The notes under the pieces are model-generated. The model worked only from the letters and a program-made list of their open reading frames with translations. It was not told the DNA's origin and ran no database searches. The translations under genes and the position numbers were made by a program. From Geopseudomonas aromaticivorans (lineage in GTDB: Bacteria > Pseudomonadota > Gammaproteobacteria > Pseudomonadales > Pseudomonadaceae), in contig NZ_JAHRGL010000002.1 in assembly GCF_019097855.1 (NCBI RefSeq), positions 142,819 through 206,818 on the forward strand: a stretch of DNA of 64,000 nucleotides. Direction: 5' to 3'. Below, in pieces: positions 63,873 to 64,000 of this stretch. Positions within the stretch are counted from its first letter, which is position 1. Every line of letters begins with the position of its first letter.

Positions 63873-64000
63873 TTAGGGAAGGTCTGAAAAACACTTCCCG
63901 ATCTGGTGAAATAGCCGCCAGTCCCTCTGGAGCCCCCCTTGCATGAAGCAACTGTCCTTCGCCGATGCGGAGTACGCCGGCAAACGCAAACAGACCCGCC
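63873..64000 (+). mobile_element. IS5-family insertion sequence, left end (runs off the window)
   Basis: GGAAGGTCTGAAAAAC at 63877 looks like an IS5-type terminal inverted repeat. It is preceded by TTAG (63873-63876), matching the 4-base YTAR target site duplicated by this family. The transposase start follows 66 bases further on. Only about 124 bases of the element are in the window, so the right end and target duplication cannot be checked. Confidence 0.7.
63943..64000 (+). CDS. IS5-family transposase, N-terminal end (partial)
   Basis: The frame opens MKQLSFADAEYAGKRKQTR and continues out of the window. This is the usual beginning of IS5-group transposases (MKQ..LADAEYAGKRKQTRKE). The DDE catalytic residues lie beyond the window, so intactness is unknown. 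No good ribosome binding site is visible upstream. Confidence 0.85.
   Translation, partial: MKQLSFADAEYAGKRKQTR

Overview
The window is GC-rich chromosomal DNA from a gamma-proteobacterium, almost certainly Pseudomonas sensu lato. The best support is the set of recognisable Pseudomonas-type genes: a KatG C-terminus, topB, a PepSY-PepSY-response regulator-kinase operon like bqsPQRS/carSR, the sohB / YhdH-type oxidoreductase / DUF934 / cysI neighbourhood, aroP next to phhB, grxB, a DUF2955 efflux operon, plpD, and a 3' remnant of oprF. No rRNA, tRNA or CRISPR array was seen.

Layout. 1-8.2 kb: end of katG, an LtaS-like membrane sulfatase-fold enzyme, topB with a LexA-type box, a diguanylate cyclase carrying two periplasmic solute-binding domains, and a CorA-type channel. 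8.4-11.0 kb: two PepSY proteins and an OmpR-type two-component system, preceded by a TTCAG-N6-TTAAG box. 11.2-13.1 kb: Dps and two uncharacterised proteins. 13.2-18.3 kb (minus strand): a sulfide/persulfide oxidation operon (persulfide dioxygenase, a phosphatase/sulfurtransferase-like-SQR fusion, a SulP transporter, rhodanese, DUF2892), with a CsoR/CstR-like operator and an AT-rich palindrome in its promoter region. 18.5-25.7 kb: SCP2 protein, SohB, quinone-oxidoreductase-like enzyme, DUF934 and CysI sulfite reductase, a second diguanylate cyclase, a 40-residue membrane peptide and a DUF2970 protein.

25.8-35.3 kb: a MATE exporter, aroP, then a long minus-strand run of efflux genes (outer membrane factor, HlyD adaptor, DUF2955 protein), a K+ channel-like protein, glutaredoxin 2, an LRR-protein kinase and phhB. 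35.3-41.5 kb: a long non-coding leader holding a palindrome inside direct repeats, a frameshifted Orn/Lys/Arg decarboxylase, a PotE-type antiporter, a solute-binding protein and a DUF3313 lipoprotein. 41.6-50.8 kb: a VIT/CCC1-like membrane protein, a complete RND pump operon, and a solute-binding protein with an ArsB/NhaD-type permease.

50.8-64 kb: a visibly less GC-rich junction containing the last roughly 31 codons of an oprF gene, then ecotin, an AraC regulator, a second DUF3313 lipoprotein and a FadL porin. These are followed by envelope genes (a duplicated-domain lipoprotein, a DUF4105/Lnb-type protein, PlpD, DUF2252, DUF2846, a repeat-bearing secreted protein with DUF2092, and a SHOCT lipoprotein). 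The window ends inside an IS5-type insertion sequence that begins 14 bases upstream of the SHOCT gene start codon.

The most interesting items are the regulatory layout of the sulfide operon, the decarboxylase frameshift and its leader repeat, the LRR-kinase with an HGD catalytic loop, the oprF relic at a low-GC junction, the ecotin with leucine at the reactive site, the LexA box at topB, and the IS insertion in the SHOCT promoter region. I found no system that I can show to be undescribed.
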